Below are positions 45,701 to 55,077 of a stretch of DNA of 64,000 nucleotides, piece after piece. Each line of letters starts with the position of its first letter. Within the stretch, counting starts at the first letter, position 1. The DNA is from Aquimarina sp. MAR_2010_214. Lineage in GTDB: Bacteria; Bacteroidota; Bacteroidia; Flavobacteriales; Flavobacteriaceae. The DNA is taken from the NCBI RefSeq assembly GCF_002846555.1, contig NZ_PJMS01000001.1:3410001-3474000 (forward strand), written 5' to 3'. The position numbers and the translations under genes are program-made. Below the pieces are notes generated by a model. It was not told the origin of the DNA, searched no databases, and worked only from the letters and a program-made list of their open reading frames with translations.

Positions 45701-46315
45701 ATGTATAAATTATTTATCAAAAGAAGTTTAGATTTTTGTGCAGCATTGAGTGTGCTATTTTTTATTTCACCCATTTTTTTATTATTGATTATTTTTTTAG
45801 CACTAGCAAATCGTGGTAAGCCATTTTTTGTGCAAAGGAGGCCCGGTAAAAATGAAAAGATTTTTAGTATCATAAAGTTCAAGACGATGAACGATAAAAA
45901 AGATGTTAATGGGGAATTATTACCAGATAAAGATAGGATAACTAGTGTGGGAGCATTTGTAAGAAAAACATCTTTGGATGAGATTCCACAATTAATAAAT
46001 GTTCTGAAAGGTGAAATGAGTTTTATAGGGCCAAGGCCATTACTGATAAGATATTTACCTCATTATAAGAAAGAAGAACAGATAAGACATTCTGTTAGAC
46101 CAGGAATAACTGGTTTGGCACAGGTTTCGGGTCGAAATATACTTAATTGGGATGACAGACTAGCAATGGATGTAAATTATGTAAATAATGTTTCTGTATC
46201 ATTAGATTTGAGAATTGTTATCAAAACAATTAAAAATGTATTGACTTCCAAAGATGTAGTAGTAGATCCCAATTCGATAATTTTAGATTTAGATGAATAC
46301 AGAACAAAAAATTAA
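45701..46315 (+). CDS. PglC-type initiating phosphoglycosyl transferase (1)
   Basis: A 204-residue monotopic phosphoglycosyl transferase that moves a phosphosugar from a UDP-sugar to undecaprenyl phosphate. The reentrant N-terminal helix (KRSLDFCAALSVLFFISPIFLLL), RRPGKNEKIFSIIKFKTM, the catalytic Asp93-Glu94 in SLDEIPQL and FIGPRPLL, then RPGITGLAQVSGRN, are all intact. The short PglC-like form acts on UDP-diacetylbacillosamine or UDP-HexNAc type sugars. Its 3' end overlaps the formyltransferase gene by 23 bases. Confidence 0.93.
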   Translation: MYKLFIKRSLDFCAALSVLFFISPIFLLLIIFLALANRGKPFFVQRRPGKNEKIFSIIKFKTMNDKKDVNGELLPDKDRITSVGAFVRKTSLDEIPQLINVLKGEMSFIGPRPLLIRYLPHYKKEEQIRHSVRPGITGLAQVSGRNILNWDDRLAMDVNYVNNVSVSLDLRIVIKTIKNVLTSKDVVVDPNSIILDLDEYRTKN

Positions 46316-46889
46316 TTGGGCAATATTGGTAACCGGATGGGGACGTAATGCCAAAGATACGATTGAAGCTTTTAATGATCAAAAATTTAAGAAAAGCAAA
46401 ATTTCTCTGGTTGTATATGAAGAAGAACCGTGTGGTGCAGCAGAGATAGCCGAAGAAACAGGGATAGAAACATTACAATTGTTTAAGAAAGATTTTTCCA
46501 ACCTCGGGACTTATCAAATAAAATTAATTGAAGAACTTAAGAATAGAAAAATAGATTATGTATTTATGCTCAATTATAAATATATAATCAAGCAAGATAT
46601 GTTGTCTGCCTTTCCCGATAGGATAATTAATATACATCCATCAATTTTTCCTAGTTTTTTAGGAACAAAAACAGCAATTCAAGATGCATTAGAATATGGA
46701 GTTAGGATTACAGGAATTACAACACATATTATTGATGATAAGTTAGATGAAGGAATAATTTTATGTCAAACTCCTATAAAAGTTAAGAAAGAAGATACTT
46801 TTGATACACTATATCCCAAATTTGCAAAAAAAGGAAAAAAAATAATCATAAATACCATTCGTCTGATAGAAGAATTACATTTTCAATAG
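46293..46889 (+). CDS. PurN-like formyltransferase, probably sugar N-formyltransferase
   Basis: A 198-residue formyltransferase with the GART fold. The catalytic triad is intact: Asn113 and His115 in INIHPSIFPSFLG and Asp152 in DDKLDEG. It is shorter than methionyl-tRNA formyltransferase, lacking its C-terminal domain. The GART fold is shared by sugar N-formyltransferases, which use N10-formyl-tetrahydrofolate on 3- or 4-amino sugars; its position within the polysaccharide operon supports that reading over purine synthesis. It overlaps the PglC-type gene by 23 bases. Confidence 0.8.
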   Translation: MNTEQKINWAILVTGWGRNAKDTIEAFNDQKFKKSKISLVVYEEEPCGAAEIAEETGIETLQLFKKDFSNLGTYQIKLIEELKNRKIDYVFMLNYKYIIKQDMLSAFPDRIINIHPSIFPSFLGTKTAIQDALEYGVRITGITTHIIDDKLDEGIILCQTPIKVKKEDTFDTLYPKFAKKGKKIIINTIRLIEELHFQ

Positions 46890-46899
46890 ATCCATACCA

Positions 46900-47991
46900 A
46901 TGAATGAAAATATAGAAATAATACCTCTTACCAAAAAAATGTTAAGAGAAGGTATTACACAGAATACCTATTGGAAGGGAGATCTAAATCCGTTACCTAA
47001 AAGTAAGGCACTATGGTTAGTGTCTAGTCCTAGAATAGAAGATGATGATTATTGTGGAATTGTTAGTTATGAGAATGACAAAATGATTTCGTTTATTTTT
47101 ATGTTCCCTGATTTTCTTAATGATCAACAAAAAACAAAAGTGTATTGGATGATATCATGGTGGGTAGATAAAAAATATAAAGACACAATACTAGGTACTT
47201 ATATATATAATGAAGCTGTCAATATAGCAGGAAAACAGATTTTGATAAAATCATATGCAGAGAATGTAAGTGCATTTTATGAGAAACAACCTTTTACAGT
47301 AATAACATCTAGGTTAAGGCATACTATCTTTTTTAGTTTAGATGCCTCTATGCTTATAGCAAGGTTTGGATTCTTAAAATCATTTAAGTTTTTTTTAAAG
47401 AGATTTGATAGTGCAGTCGGAGCAATAATAAGGTCTATCAATACTTCAAAAATAAAGAGTAGAACCAAAGAACTTACCTACGAATATATAAATCACCTTG
47501 ATGATATAACTTGGGAGTTTATTCAACCGTTGTGTGAAAAAGACTTAATATACAAAACGAGAGAATATATAAACTGGCACATAAGTAGTATACAATATAT
47601 ACAAACACCAGTTGTTGATAAACTTCCTTATAAATCACTACAAACAGGAGTAAGCAACAATATTTATATCTATAATGTGAAAATTATGATAAAAGATCAA
47701 ATTATTGGTTTTTTATCCTACGTAGTCAATTATAATGAATGCAATATTAAATATTTTTTGGTAAAAGATGAAGAGTACTATGATCTCTGCGTAGATGCAT
47801 TAATAGAGAATTTTACTCACAAGAGAGCTAAATTTATTTTTACTGATGACACTAAGTTATCAGATTGTATAACAAAACGATATAAGACTATTTTTACGCA
47901 TAGAGTTATGAAAAAAGGATTAGCACATGATGAGACTAAACTCGATTTTGAAAATTCGAATATGTTAAATAGAGATGGTCATTTTTATTAA
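46900..47991 (+). CDS. GNAT-like protein of unknown substrate
   Basis: A 363-residue protein with two halves. Residues of about 1-130 look like a GNAT acyltransferase domain (IIPLTKKMLREGITQNTYWKG, MISWWVDKKYKDTILGTYIYNEAV, SYAENVSAFYEKQPF). The second half (about 190-345) contains a similar order of strands and helices and may be a second, degenerate domain, but no acetyl-CoA loop of the Q/R-x2-G-x-G/A kind is obvious. It lies 9 bases before the adenylation-domain gene, so it is a candidate for the transferase that takes the acyl group from the carrier protein. Confidence 0.55.
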   Translation: MNENIEIIPLTKKMLREGITQNTYWKGDLNPLPKSKALWLVSSPRIEDDDYCGIVSYENDKMISFIFMFPDFLNDQQKTKVYWMISWWVDKKYKDTILGTYIYNEAVNIAGKQILIKSYAENVSAFYEKQPFTVITSRLRHTIFFSLDASMLIARFGFLKSFKFFLKRFDSAVGAIIRSINTSKIKSRTKELTYEYINHLDDITWEFIQPLCEKDLIYKTREYINWHISSIQYIQTPVVDKLPYKSLQTGVSNNIYIYNVKIMIKDQIIGFLSYVVNYNECNIKYFLVKDEEYYDLCVDALIENFTHKRAKFIFTDDTKLSDCITKRYKTIFTHRVMKKGLAHDETKLDFENSNMLNRDGHFY

Positions 47992-48000
47992 ATCAAAAAG

Positions 48001-49497
48001 ATGAAATTTGTAAAAGCACTACAAGAATCAATTGAAAATCATTTTACTCATAATGTTTTATGTATAAATAATACCTTTTATACATATAAAGATTTTGCTA
48101 TTGAAGTTTCTAAAATTAGGAATGCGATTGTCAATACTATTGAAGATTCTGAAAAGTTAATTGGTTTAGTAACGAATGACGACTTACAAACTTACGCTAG
48201 TATTATTGCACTATGGTTTGAAGGAAAAGCATATGTTCCTGTAAACCCTTCTACACCAATTGAGCGTAACCATAAAGTATTTGAATTAACAGATACGCGA
48301 TATGTTATTGATTCTTCAAAAAAATCAATTTATCAAAATTATATGGTTATTGCTTCTGCAACATTAGAGGATGTAGAGATTAACCTGAATCCCAGAGAAG
48401 TTTCTGACGATCAATTAGCATATATATTGTTTACCTCTGGTACCACAGGACTTCCAAAAGGAGTTCCTATTACTTTTAATAATGTTGATGCATTGGTAAA
48501 TGCAATTGACGCTGAGCCAGAATTTAATCTGGTTTCTACAGATCGGTGTTTACAAATGTTTGAGCTTACTTTTGACTTTTCAGTAGTAACTTACATATTT
48601 CCGTTTTTGTCTGGTGCTTGTATTTATACGATACCAAAAGGAGCAATCAAATATTTTTATGTTTTTAAACTTATAAAAGAACAGAAGCTTACTGTTCTTA
48701 CTATGGTACCGTCAATTATAAACTATCTGCGACCGTATTTTTCCGAAATCAATGCTCCAGATGTAAGATATTGTAGTTTTGGAGGAGGAGCTTTACATAG
48801 CGATATTGCTAAAGAATGGAGTGATTGTCTTCCAAACTGTAAAATGTTTAACTATTATGGCCCAACAGAATTCACAGTCTATAGTGGCTTTTATCCATAT
48901 CATAAAGAAACTCATCAAAAAGCTCATAATGGAATAATAGCTATAGGAACACCACAAAAAGATACATTATATCTTGTCGTTGATGAAAATAATAATGAAG
49001 TGCCTTTAAATGTTACAGGAGAATTATGTTTGGGCGGCCCACAGATAACTCCTGGGTATTGGAAAAATGAGGAACGAAATACTCAAAGTTTTTTTGTTAG
49101 AGAAGAAAATGGAAAAAGTATACGATATTACAAAACTGGAGATCTTTGTCTAAAAGATGAAGAAGGAGATTTTTTATATGTGGGTAGAGCAGATTTTCAA
49201 GTAAAAATTAGAGGATATAGAGTAGAGTTGGCAGAAATTGAATTTCATGCAAAAGCAAAATCAGAAAGAAAAGCCAATATAGTAGCTCTAGATATTATCA
49301 ATAATCTGGGTAATGCAGAATTAGGTCTTGCAATCGAGTCTGAAGAATTTGATACCGATGATATATTTGATTATATGAAAACAAAAATGCCAGACTATAT
49401 GATTCCTGGACATGTTAGATTCATAAAAGAATTTCCGCATAGTATTAATGGGAAAATTAATAGAAAAGAGTTAAGAACATATTTTGACATAAATTAA
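48001..49497 (+). CDS. Stand-alone amino-acid adenylation domain (NRPS A / DltA-like)
   Basis: A 498-residue ANL enzyme that should activate an amino acid with ATP and load it on the adjacent carrier protein. Core motifs are all present: YILFTSGTTGLPKGVPIT (P-loop, about residue 140-156), FDFSVVTYI with Asp192 at the position that binds the alpha-amino group in NRPS domains, NYYGPTEFTVY, YYKTGDL, GRADFQVKIRGYRVELAEIE, and Lys485 in INGKINRKEL. There is no condensation or thioesterase domain. The carrier gene follows after 3 bases. D-Ala or another amino acid are both possible. Confidence 0.88.
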   Translation: MKFVKALQESIENHFTHNVLCINNTFYTYKDFAIEVSKIRNAIVNTIEDSEKLIGLVTNDDLQTYASIIALWFEGKAYVPVNPSTPIERNHKVFELTDTRYVIDSSKKSIYQNYMVIASATLEDVEINLNPREVSDDQLAYILFTSGTTGLPKGVPITFNNVDALVNAIDAEPEFNLVSTDRCLQMFELTFDFSVVTYIFPFLSGACIYTIPKGAIKYFYVFKLIKEQKLTVLTMVPSIINYLRPYFSEINAPDVRYCSFGGGALHSDIAKEWSDCLPNCKMFNYYGPTEFTVYSGFYPYHKETHQKAHNGIIAIGTPQKDTLYLVVDENNNEVPLNVTGELCLGGPQITPGYWKNEERNTQSFFVREENGKSIRYYKTGDLCLKDEEGDFLYVGRADFQVKIRGYRVELAEIEFHAKAKSERKANIVALDIINNLGNAELGLAIESEEFDTDDIFDYMKTKMPDYMIPGHVRFIKEFPHSINGKINRKELRTYFDIN

Positions 49498-49500
49498 GTA

Positions 49501-49743
49501 ATGATGAATAAAGAAGAGATTTTATCAAAGGTAAAAGATGCTTTCGTATCTGTATTAGAGCATGATAATTTTAAGCTTACAGATGAAACTACAGCAGATG
49601 ATGTAGACGGATGGGAATCGATAACACACATGATGATTATTTCAGAGATAGAAAAATCTTTTAATATTAAATTTAAATTAATGGATTTAATGAATATGAA
49701 TAATGTTGGAGATTTAATCAAAACAATAGAATCTGAATTGTGA
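49501..49743 (+). CDS. Acyl/peptidyl carrier protein
   Basis: An 80-residue, four-helix, acidic carrier protein. The 4'-phosphopantetheine attachment site is Ser40 in DGWESITHM, and helix III-like KSFNIKFKLMDLMNM follows. It lies 3 bases after the adenylation-domain gene, which makes it the likely acceptor of the activated amino acid. It is not the fatty-acid ACP, since that gene would sit with fab genes. After it comes a 157-base gap before the NeuD/PglD-like gene. Confidence 0.9.
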   Translation: MMNKEEILSKVKDAFVSVLEHDNFKLTDETTADDVDGWESITHMMIISEIEKSFNIKFKLMDLMNMNNVGDLIKTIESEL

Positions 49744-49900
49744 ATACTGTAAAGAAATTATCACAAATTTTGATATGATATAACTGTTTAATATACTTGT
49801 TTTTAGTATTTTAGGAAAATAAGGAAAAGTTAGATGAAATATTAGAAAGTCATATTTGTTAATATTGAATAAGCTTACTATTGATTTGTAAGAAATAAAA

Positions 49901-50593
49901 ATGGAAAAAACCCTCATTATTGGAGCCTCTGGCCATGCCAAGGTTATAATAGAAACCATAGAACTCAATAATAACTATGAAATTTATGGTCTTATAGATA
50001 CCTTCAAACCAAAAGGAAGTAAATTATTAAGATATGAAGTTCTTGGGAAAGAAGAAGATATCCCTAGTTTAATAAAACAAGGCATTAGAAAAGGAATTAT
50101 TGCTATTGGAGATAATTGGGTGCGATATCAAATGTATTTAAAAATAAAAAAAATAGCTCCTGATTTTGAGTTTATTAATGTAATTCACCCATCAGTTGTT
50201 ATTAGCCCAAGTGTTATCTTGGGAGAAGGATCGGTGATATTAGCTTCAGTAACAATTAATGCAGAAGCGCAAGTAGGAGATTTTTGTATTTTGAATACAG
50301 GTGTTAATCTTGGACATGATAGTATTATGAAAGAATTTTCTAGTCTTGCTCCCGGAGCTACTATTGGAGGTAATGTGTATATAGGAAAAGGTACAGCAAT
50401 ATCACTAGGAGCTAATATAATACAAGGGATCACTGTAGGTAACTATAGTGTTGTAGGAGCAGGATCGGTTATTGTGAATAATATAGACGATTATAAATTA
50501 GCCTATGGAGTTCCTGCAAAAGAAATAAGAACATTCAAAAAAGGAGAACGGTATTTATCCGGCCTTTGGGGAGAAGAAAAAAAGAAAAGTTAA
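49901..50593 (+). CDS. NeuD/PglD-type sugar acetyltransferase
   Basis: A 230-residue protein with an N-terminal small Rossmann part (TLIIGASGHAKVIIETIE) and a C-terminal left-handed beta-helix (IHPSVVISPSVILGEGSVILASVTINAEAQVG). The catalytic His is probably that in LGHDS. In PglD a second His follows in the next coil; here that position is Ser (FSSLAPG). It acetylates a UDP-amino sugar or a sialic-acid-like sugar in related loci. The equivalent domain of the 747-residue fusion has both His residues and may be the true PglD. Confidence 0.88.
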   Translation: MEKTLIIGASGHAKVIIETIELNNNYEIYGLIDTFKPKGSKLLRYEVLGKEEDIPSLIKQGIRKGIIAIGDNWVRYQMYLKIKKIAPDFEFINVIHPSVVISPSVILGEGSVILASVTINAEAQVGDFCILNTGVNLGHDSIMKEFSSLAPGATIGGNVYIGKGTAISLGANIIQGITVGNYSVVGAGSVIVNNIDDYKLAYGVPAKEIRTFKKGERYLSGLWGEEKKKS

Positions 50594-50684
50594 GAATACA
50601 TACGCTATTCCTTTTATTGTCAAAATAAATATATTTATGTTAGAATACTATTTGTGAACATAAAAATAATATGAATTAAAATAT

Positions 50685-51296
50685 ATGTACAACCCCTATA
50701 TAAAAAGAATGTTAGATTTTGTGCTTTCATTCTTTGGTATCACATTGTTATCACCTGTTATACTAATGCTGGTTTTAATATTAGTGATTGTGAATAAAGG
50801 AAAGCCTTTTTTCTTTCAGTTACGACCTGGGAAAAATGGTGAACTTTTTAAAATTATTAAGTTTAAGACAATGTCAGATTTGAAATCCGGAGATGAGCAT
50901 AATGAACATAATGTATCCCGTATAACCAAAGCAGGAGCATTTATTAGAAAATATTCATTAGACGAAATATTACAACTCATTAACGTCCTTAAAGGAGATA
51001 TGAGCTTAATTGGTCCGAGACCTCTTTTGGTTGAATATTTACCTTTATATAATGATGAACAACAAAAAAGACATGATGTAAGACCAGGAATAACAGGATG
51101 GGCTCAGGTAAAAGGAAGAAACGCAATATCTTGGAATCAAAAATTTGAATATGATGTTTGGTATGTGAAGAATCTAAATCTTATCTTAGATATTAAAATT
51201 TTGTTCCTGACTATCAAGAAAGTAATTATTAAAGAAGGAGTTAATGTTGACCAAAATATAACCATGACAGCTTGGAAAGGGAATAACCAAAACTAA
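50685..51296 (+). CDS. PglC-type initiating phosphoglycosyl transferase (2)
   Basis: A 203-residue monotopic phosphoglycosyl transferase, clearly paralogous to the copy at 45701. The reentrant helix (KRMLDFVLSFFGITLLSPVI), LRPGKNGELFKIIKFKTM, the catalytic Asp93-Glu94, LIGPRPLLVEYL and RPGITGWAQVKGRNAISW are present. The Pro that normally follows the catalytic pair in DExPQ is Leu here (DEILQ), a change that might alter activity. Two initiators in one locus suggest two starting sugars or two glycans. Confidence 0.92.
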   Translation: MYNPYIKRMLDFVLSFFGITLLSPVILMLVLILVIVNKGKPFFFQLRPGKNGELFKIIKFKTMSDLKSGDEHNEHNVSRITKAGAFIRKYSLDEILQLINVLKGDMSLIGPRPLLVEYLPLYNDEQQKRHDVRPGITGWAQVKGRNAISWNQKFEYDVWYVKNLNLILDIKILFLTIKKVIIKEGVNVDQNITMTAWKGNNQN

Positions 51297-51364
51297 AACT
51301 TTTACATAAGTTATTTAGAACAATATATAAGTCACACAACCAACAAATCAACTTAAATATAGTA

Positions 51365-53608
51365 ATGAGTAAAATTAAAATAACTAAAAAACCTAAAAAA
51401 ATAAGGATATATGGAGCTGGTGGTCATTCTCAAGTAATACGAGAGGTGTTAGAAGAGAATGGTTATGAAATAACAGAAACTTATGATGATGAACCCTCTG
51501 GTCGCCACTATGCCTCTAAAAATGTAGCTTCTGGAGTTAGAAAAAATCTAAAAGATTTTCCTCATGAAGGACATCCATTAATTATAGCGGTAGGAATAAA
51601 TAGAGAAAGAGCAGATATTGTTAGATTGCTAAAGAGCGATTTTGATAAAGCAATCCATCAATCCGCAATTATAGCTCCAACTGCAAAAATAGGAGAAGGT
51701 ACTGTTGTTTTTGCTGGAGCAATAATTCAACCCAATACGGTTATTGGAGAACATGTAATTATAAACACCGCTGCAAGTATAGATCACGATAATGTTATTG
51801 GAAATTTTGCACATATTTCTCCCAAAGCAGCCTTATGTGGTCATGTAGAAGTAGGAGAAGGTTCACATGTGGGTGTAGGTGCAGTTGTAATACCGAAGGT
51901 TAAAATAGGGAAATGGTGCACTATTGGGGCAGGGACAGTAGTTTTAAAAGATGTACCAGATTATTCTACAGTTGTTGGTAATCCTGGTAAAATAATTAAA
52001 ACAAAACTTAGCGACTTGAAATATGGTAGTAAACCAAAACCATCAGAAATCACCTTTGTCGGATCAGGAATTTCATCATCCTTCACTATTTTACATTTTT
52101 TAGACCTTATTGAAGGGCATAAAGGAAAAAGGAAAATTAATATTAGTATTATAGATAAATATCGCGAATTTCACACTGGGATACCATATGGTTCAAGGTC
52201 TGGTTTTTCGGTACACCTTATAACATCTTTAAAAAACTTTTTGCCAGAACCAGAGTTAGGAAAATTTATTAAATGGCTTAATAATAATAAGAATTGGCTA
52301 TTAGACGAGTTAAAAAAAGATGGAGGAACCTTATCTGCAGAATGGATTGTTAAAAATGAAGATAAAATAAAGAATAATGAATGGGAAGACCTTTTTATAC
52401 CACGTCGCTTTTTTGGATGGTATATCAATGAAAAAGTGAATAATAAACTAGAAGAATTTAAATCCAAAGAATTAGTTGATGTAAATTATATCAATGCAGA
52501 AGTAATCGATATAAAAAAAACAGAAAAGGAGTATGAGTTGTTTTTAGATAATGAAGATACTATTGTTTCTGAAAAAGTCATAGTATCTGTTGGTTCTCTA
52601 CCAGTTAATTATCTTTGGAAAAATCAGGATATAATAGAAGATGATAATTTACTTTTTGTTAATGATCCGTATAATATCGAGTTGAAAGTAGCATTAGAGA
52701 GAATAGATAATTTTTTAGATAAGAATCCAGACAAAAAAGCTAATGTGCTTATAGTAGGAGCTAATGCGAGTGCATTAGAGTTACTTTATAAGTTAAATGA
52801 TATTGAAAAAATAAAATCTGGGATAAATAAATTTATCATCCTTTCTACTCAAGGAGTATTACCAGATGCAGTTATCGATGAAGAACGAAAAAGGGAATAT
52901 ACGCCTTTTAACTTACAAACATTAGCTAAAGAAAAGAATATTACTGCAGAAATTGTAGCTGAAGCAGTATTTAAGGATTTAGATTATGCAGATCAAATTC
53001 ATCTTGGAGCAGCATCTACAGTGGATAGTATATCAAAAGGTTTTGGTGCTTTATTGTATAAATTAGATTCTGAAGAACTAAAAAAGTTTGCTTGTCGCTA
53101 TGGTAATGAAATAGGAAGAAGGCAACGATGTGCTGGATTTCATTATTCTAAAACCGTTGATAAACTAAAAGAGGAAAAATGTTTTGATCATATTGCAGGG
53201 AGATTTAGTGATGTTAAAAGAACTGCTAAAGGAGAATATTCTTTAGAATATTTAGATACAAAATCTGGGGAAAATAGAATCTATGAAGATTCTATTAATA
53301 TAGTGATTAATTGCGTAGGTAGTACAAATTTATCCAAACAGAATATTCCTAAATTATTAAAAAACCTAATAGAAAAAGAATATTGTAAACCTAATGATTC
53401 TAAGATAGGATTTAAGGTTAATCAACAATTAGAAGCTTCTGATAATTTACATATTATTGGACCATTACTTGCAGGAAATGTGTTTGAAGGGAAGGCTGTG
53501 TGGCATGTTGAACATTGTGGTAGAATTATATGGTTATCACAAATGTTATCTAAAAAAATGAATGATTACTTTTTTAAGAATACTGAATTAGAAGAAAAAC
53601 TTATATAG
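51365..53608 (+). CDS. Fusion of PglD-type acetyltransferase and FAD/NAD(P)-binding domain
   Basis: A 747-residue two-part protein. Residues 1 to about 215 are a complete NeuD/PglD-type sugar acetyltransferase: RIYGAGGHSQVIREVL, the beta-helix, and the catalytic His region SIDHDNVIGNFAHISP with both His residues of PglD. Residues from about 228 are a FAD/NAD(P)-binding domain of the NAD_binding_9-like type: ITFVGSGISSSFTILHF, ISIIDKYREFHTGIPYG, a second nucleotide loop VLIVGANASALELLYKL, and a late NCVGSTNLS. The flavin part may oxidise or reduce the same sugar or an acyl group. The reading frame is continuous without a break. Confidence 0.82.
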   Translation: MSKIKITKKPKKIRIYGAGGHSQVIREVLEENGYEITETYDDEPSGRHYASKNVASGVRKNLKDFPHEGHPLIIAVGINRERADIVRLLKSDFDKAIHQSAIIAPTAKIGEGTVVFAGAIIQPNTVIGEHVIINTAASIDHDNVIGNFAHISPKAALCGHVEVGEGSHVGVGAVVIPKVKIGKWCTIGAGTVVLKDVPDYSTVVGNPGKIIKTKLSDLKYGSKPKPSEITFVGSGISSSFTILHFLDLIEGHKGKRKINISIIDKYREFHTGIPYGSRSGFSVHLITSLKNFLPEPELGKFIKWLNNNKNWLLDELKKDGGTLSAEWIVKNEDKIKNNEWEDLFIPRRFFGWYINEKVNNKLEEFKSKELVDVNYINAEVIDIKKTEKEYELFLDNEDTIVSEKVIVSVGSLPVNYLWKNQDIIEDDNLLFVNDPYNIELKVALERIDNFLDKNPDKKANVLIVGANASALELLYKLNDIEKIKSGINKFIILSTQGVLPDAVIDEERKREYTPFNLQTLAKEKNITAEIVAEAVFKDLDYADQIHLGAASTVDSISKGFGALLYKLDSEELKKFACRYGNEIGRRQRCAGFHYSKTVDKLKEEKCFDHIAGRFSDVKRTAKGEYSLEYLDTKSGENRIYEDSINIVINCVGSTNLSKQNIPKLLKNLIEKEYCKPNDSKIGFKVNQQLEASDNLHIIGPLLAGNVFEGKAVWHVEHCGRIIWLSQMLSKKMNDYFFKNTELEEKLI

Positions 53609-53652
53609 TACTAATAAACTAAACAACCATATTTAACTAATATTTTTACAAA

Positions 53653-54741
53653 TTGGAGCAAAATTACAAACTATTAATAAAAAACCTTGATGAAAGTTCA
53701 GACATCATAGAATATAAGACACTTCTTCAAAAAAAATGGAACAATAATGTATATTACTCAACTGAACATTTGTTGCATTTTGAGAAGAACTCTGACAAAC
53801 TGAAATACTTTTTGTTTGAAAAAGATAATATACCTATTATCCTAATGCCTTTTGTTTTTAGAGAAATAAAAGTCAAAGATCAAAAACATCCATATTTTGA
53901 TGTTATAAGTCCATACGGCTATAGTGGTCCCTTATTTAATAATCCCATACCAGAAGAAGATATTGCCCAATTTTGGAACCATGTTGACAGATGGTATAAA
54001 GATAATAATGTAATAACAGAGTTTATTCGTTTTAGCTTAAATGAAAATCATACAAGATATTCAGGTTGTTTAACTAAAACATTATCAAATGTAAGAGGTT
54101 GTCTTTTAGAAAATTTTGAAGATCAATGGATGTCTTTCTTACCAAAGGTTAGAAACAATTACAGAAAGGCAATAAATTTCAATCTAGAATTTAAAGTATT
54201 TCATAAGCATGAAATAACAAAAGATATTATTAAAATCTTTAACGATATCTATGTTAGTACTATGAATCGTAATAATGCTGATCGTATTTATTTTTTCTCC
54301 AATGATTATTTTGAAAACCTAATATTGTCAAACTTAGATAATATTTCTATAGCTATTGCATATTATGAGAACATTCCTATTTCGATTGAACTTATCATTG
54401 GTTATAAGGAGACTATTTTTGCATTTCTTGGAGGGACAAACGCTGAATATTTTAGTTATAGACCGAATGATTTTCTTAGAGTGAAAATAATAGAATGGGC
54501 AATTAAAAATCAGTTTAAAAACTATGTTTTAGGAGGAGGAATGAAAGATGGTGATGGGTTGTATAAAAATAAAAAATCACTTTTCCCAAAGGATGAAGAT
54601 GTGATTTTTTATACGGGCAGAAAAATAATTAATGAAAAAATTTATGATGAATTATGCCTGATAGCAAATGCAGACTATAACTCTAATCATAAAGAGAATG
54701 TAAAAGATTATTTTTTCCCTTTTTATAGGTCAAGTATATAA
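53653..54741 (+). CDS. FemAB/GNAT-type acyltransferase (1)
   Basis: A 362-residue protein of the Acetyltransf_6/FemAB-like (BioF2-like) group, related to enzymes that use aminoacyl-tRNA or acyl-CoA to acylate amino groups. Visible landmarks are YGYSGPLF, LPKVRNNYRKAINFN, the middle FLGGTNAEYFSYRPNDFL and the end YVLGGGMKDGDGLYKNKKSLFPK. The start is TTG at 53653. It lies directly after the fusion gene (44 bases) and has a paralogue at 55078. The acceptor is probably an amino sugar in the polysaccharide. Confidence 0.8.
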   Translation: MEQNYKLLIKNLDESSDIIEYKTLLQKKWNNNVYYSTEHLLHFEKNSDKLKYFLFEKDNIPIILMPFVFREIKVKDQKHPYFDVISPYGYSGPLFNNPIPEEDIAQFWNHVDRWYKDNNVITEFIRFSLNENHTRYSGCLTKTLSNVRGCLLENFEDQWMSFLPKVRNNYRKAINFNLEFKVFHKHEITKDIIKIFNDIYVSTMNRNNADRIYFFSNDYFENLILSNLDNISIAIAYYENIPISIELIIGYKETIFAFLGGTNAEYFSYRPNDFLRVKIIEWAIKNQFKNYVLGGGMKDGDGLYKNKKSLFPKDEDVIFYTGRKIINEKIYDELCLIANADYNSNHKENVKDYFFPFYRSSI

Positions 54742-55077
54742 AAAAGGTATGGATAGATTATTTCTTTGAACTTTTAGAAAAGTAATAACTATCATAAAAA
54801 ATGAAAAACAATTAATTAAACATAATTATGACCAGAGGCTAGTGAATAGTTCTGATGCAGTTTATCAAATTTTCTTTATTGTTAATTATTTAATACCAAG
54901 ATGAAGTAAAGAAATATTTATCATTAAAAAAGAGATTAGTTTTAAAAAGATTATACAATTTTTTTTAAATGATTTAGTTAGTGTAAGGATCTATGTAAAA
55001 TATCGTCATTTAAAGAGGTGTACTATAAAACGCTGCCCTATGATAGATCTTAATAGTTAAGTTTAAAACATATTTGT
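54742..55077 (+). other. 336-base gap between the two FemAB-like genes
   Basis: AT-rich sequence in which no gene, hairpin terminator, repeat or TAnnTTTG promoter was recognised. The few in-frame stretches on either strand are short and of random composition. Confidence 0.4.
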
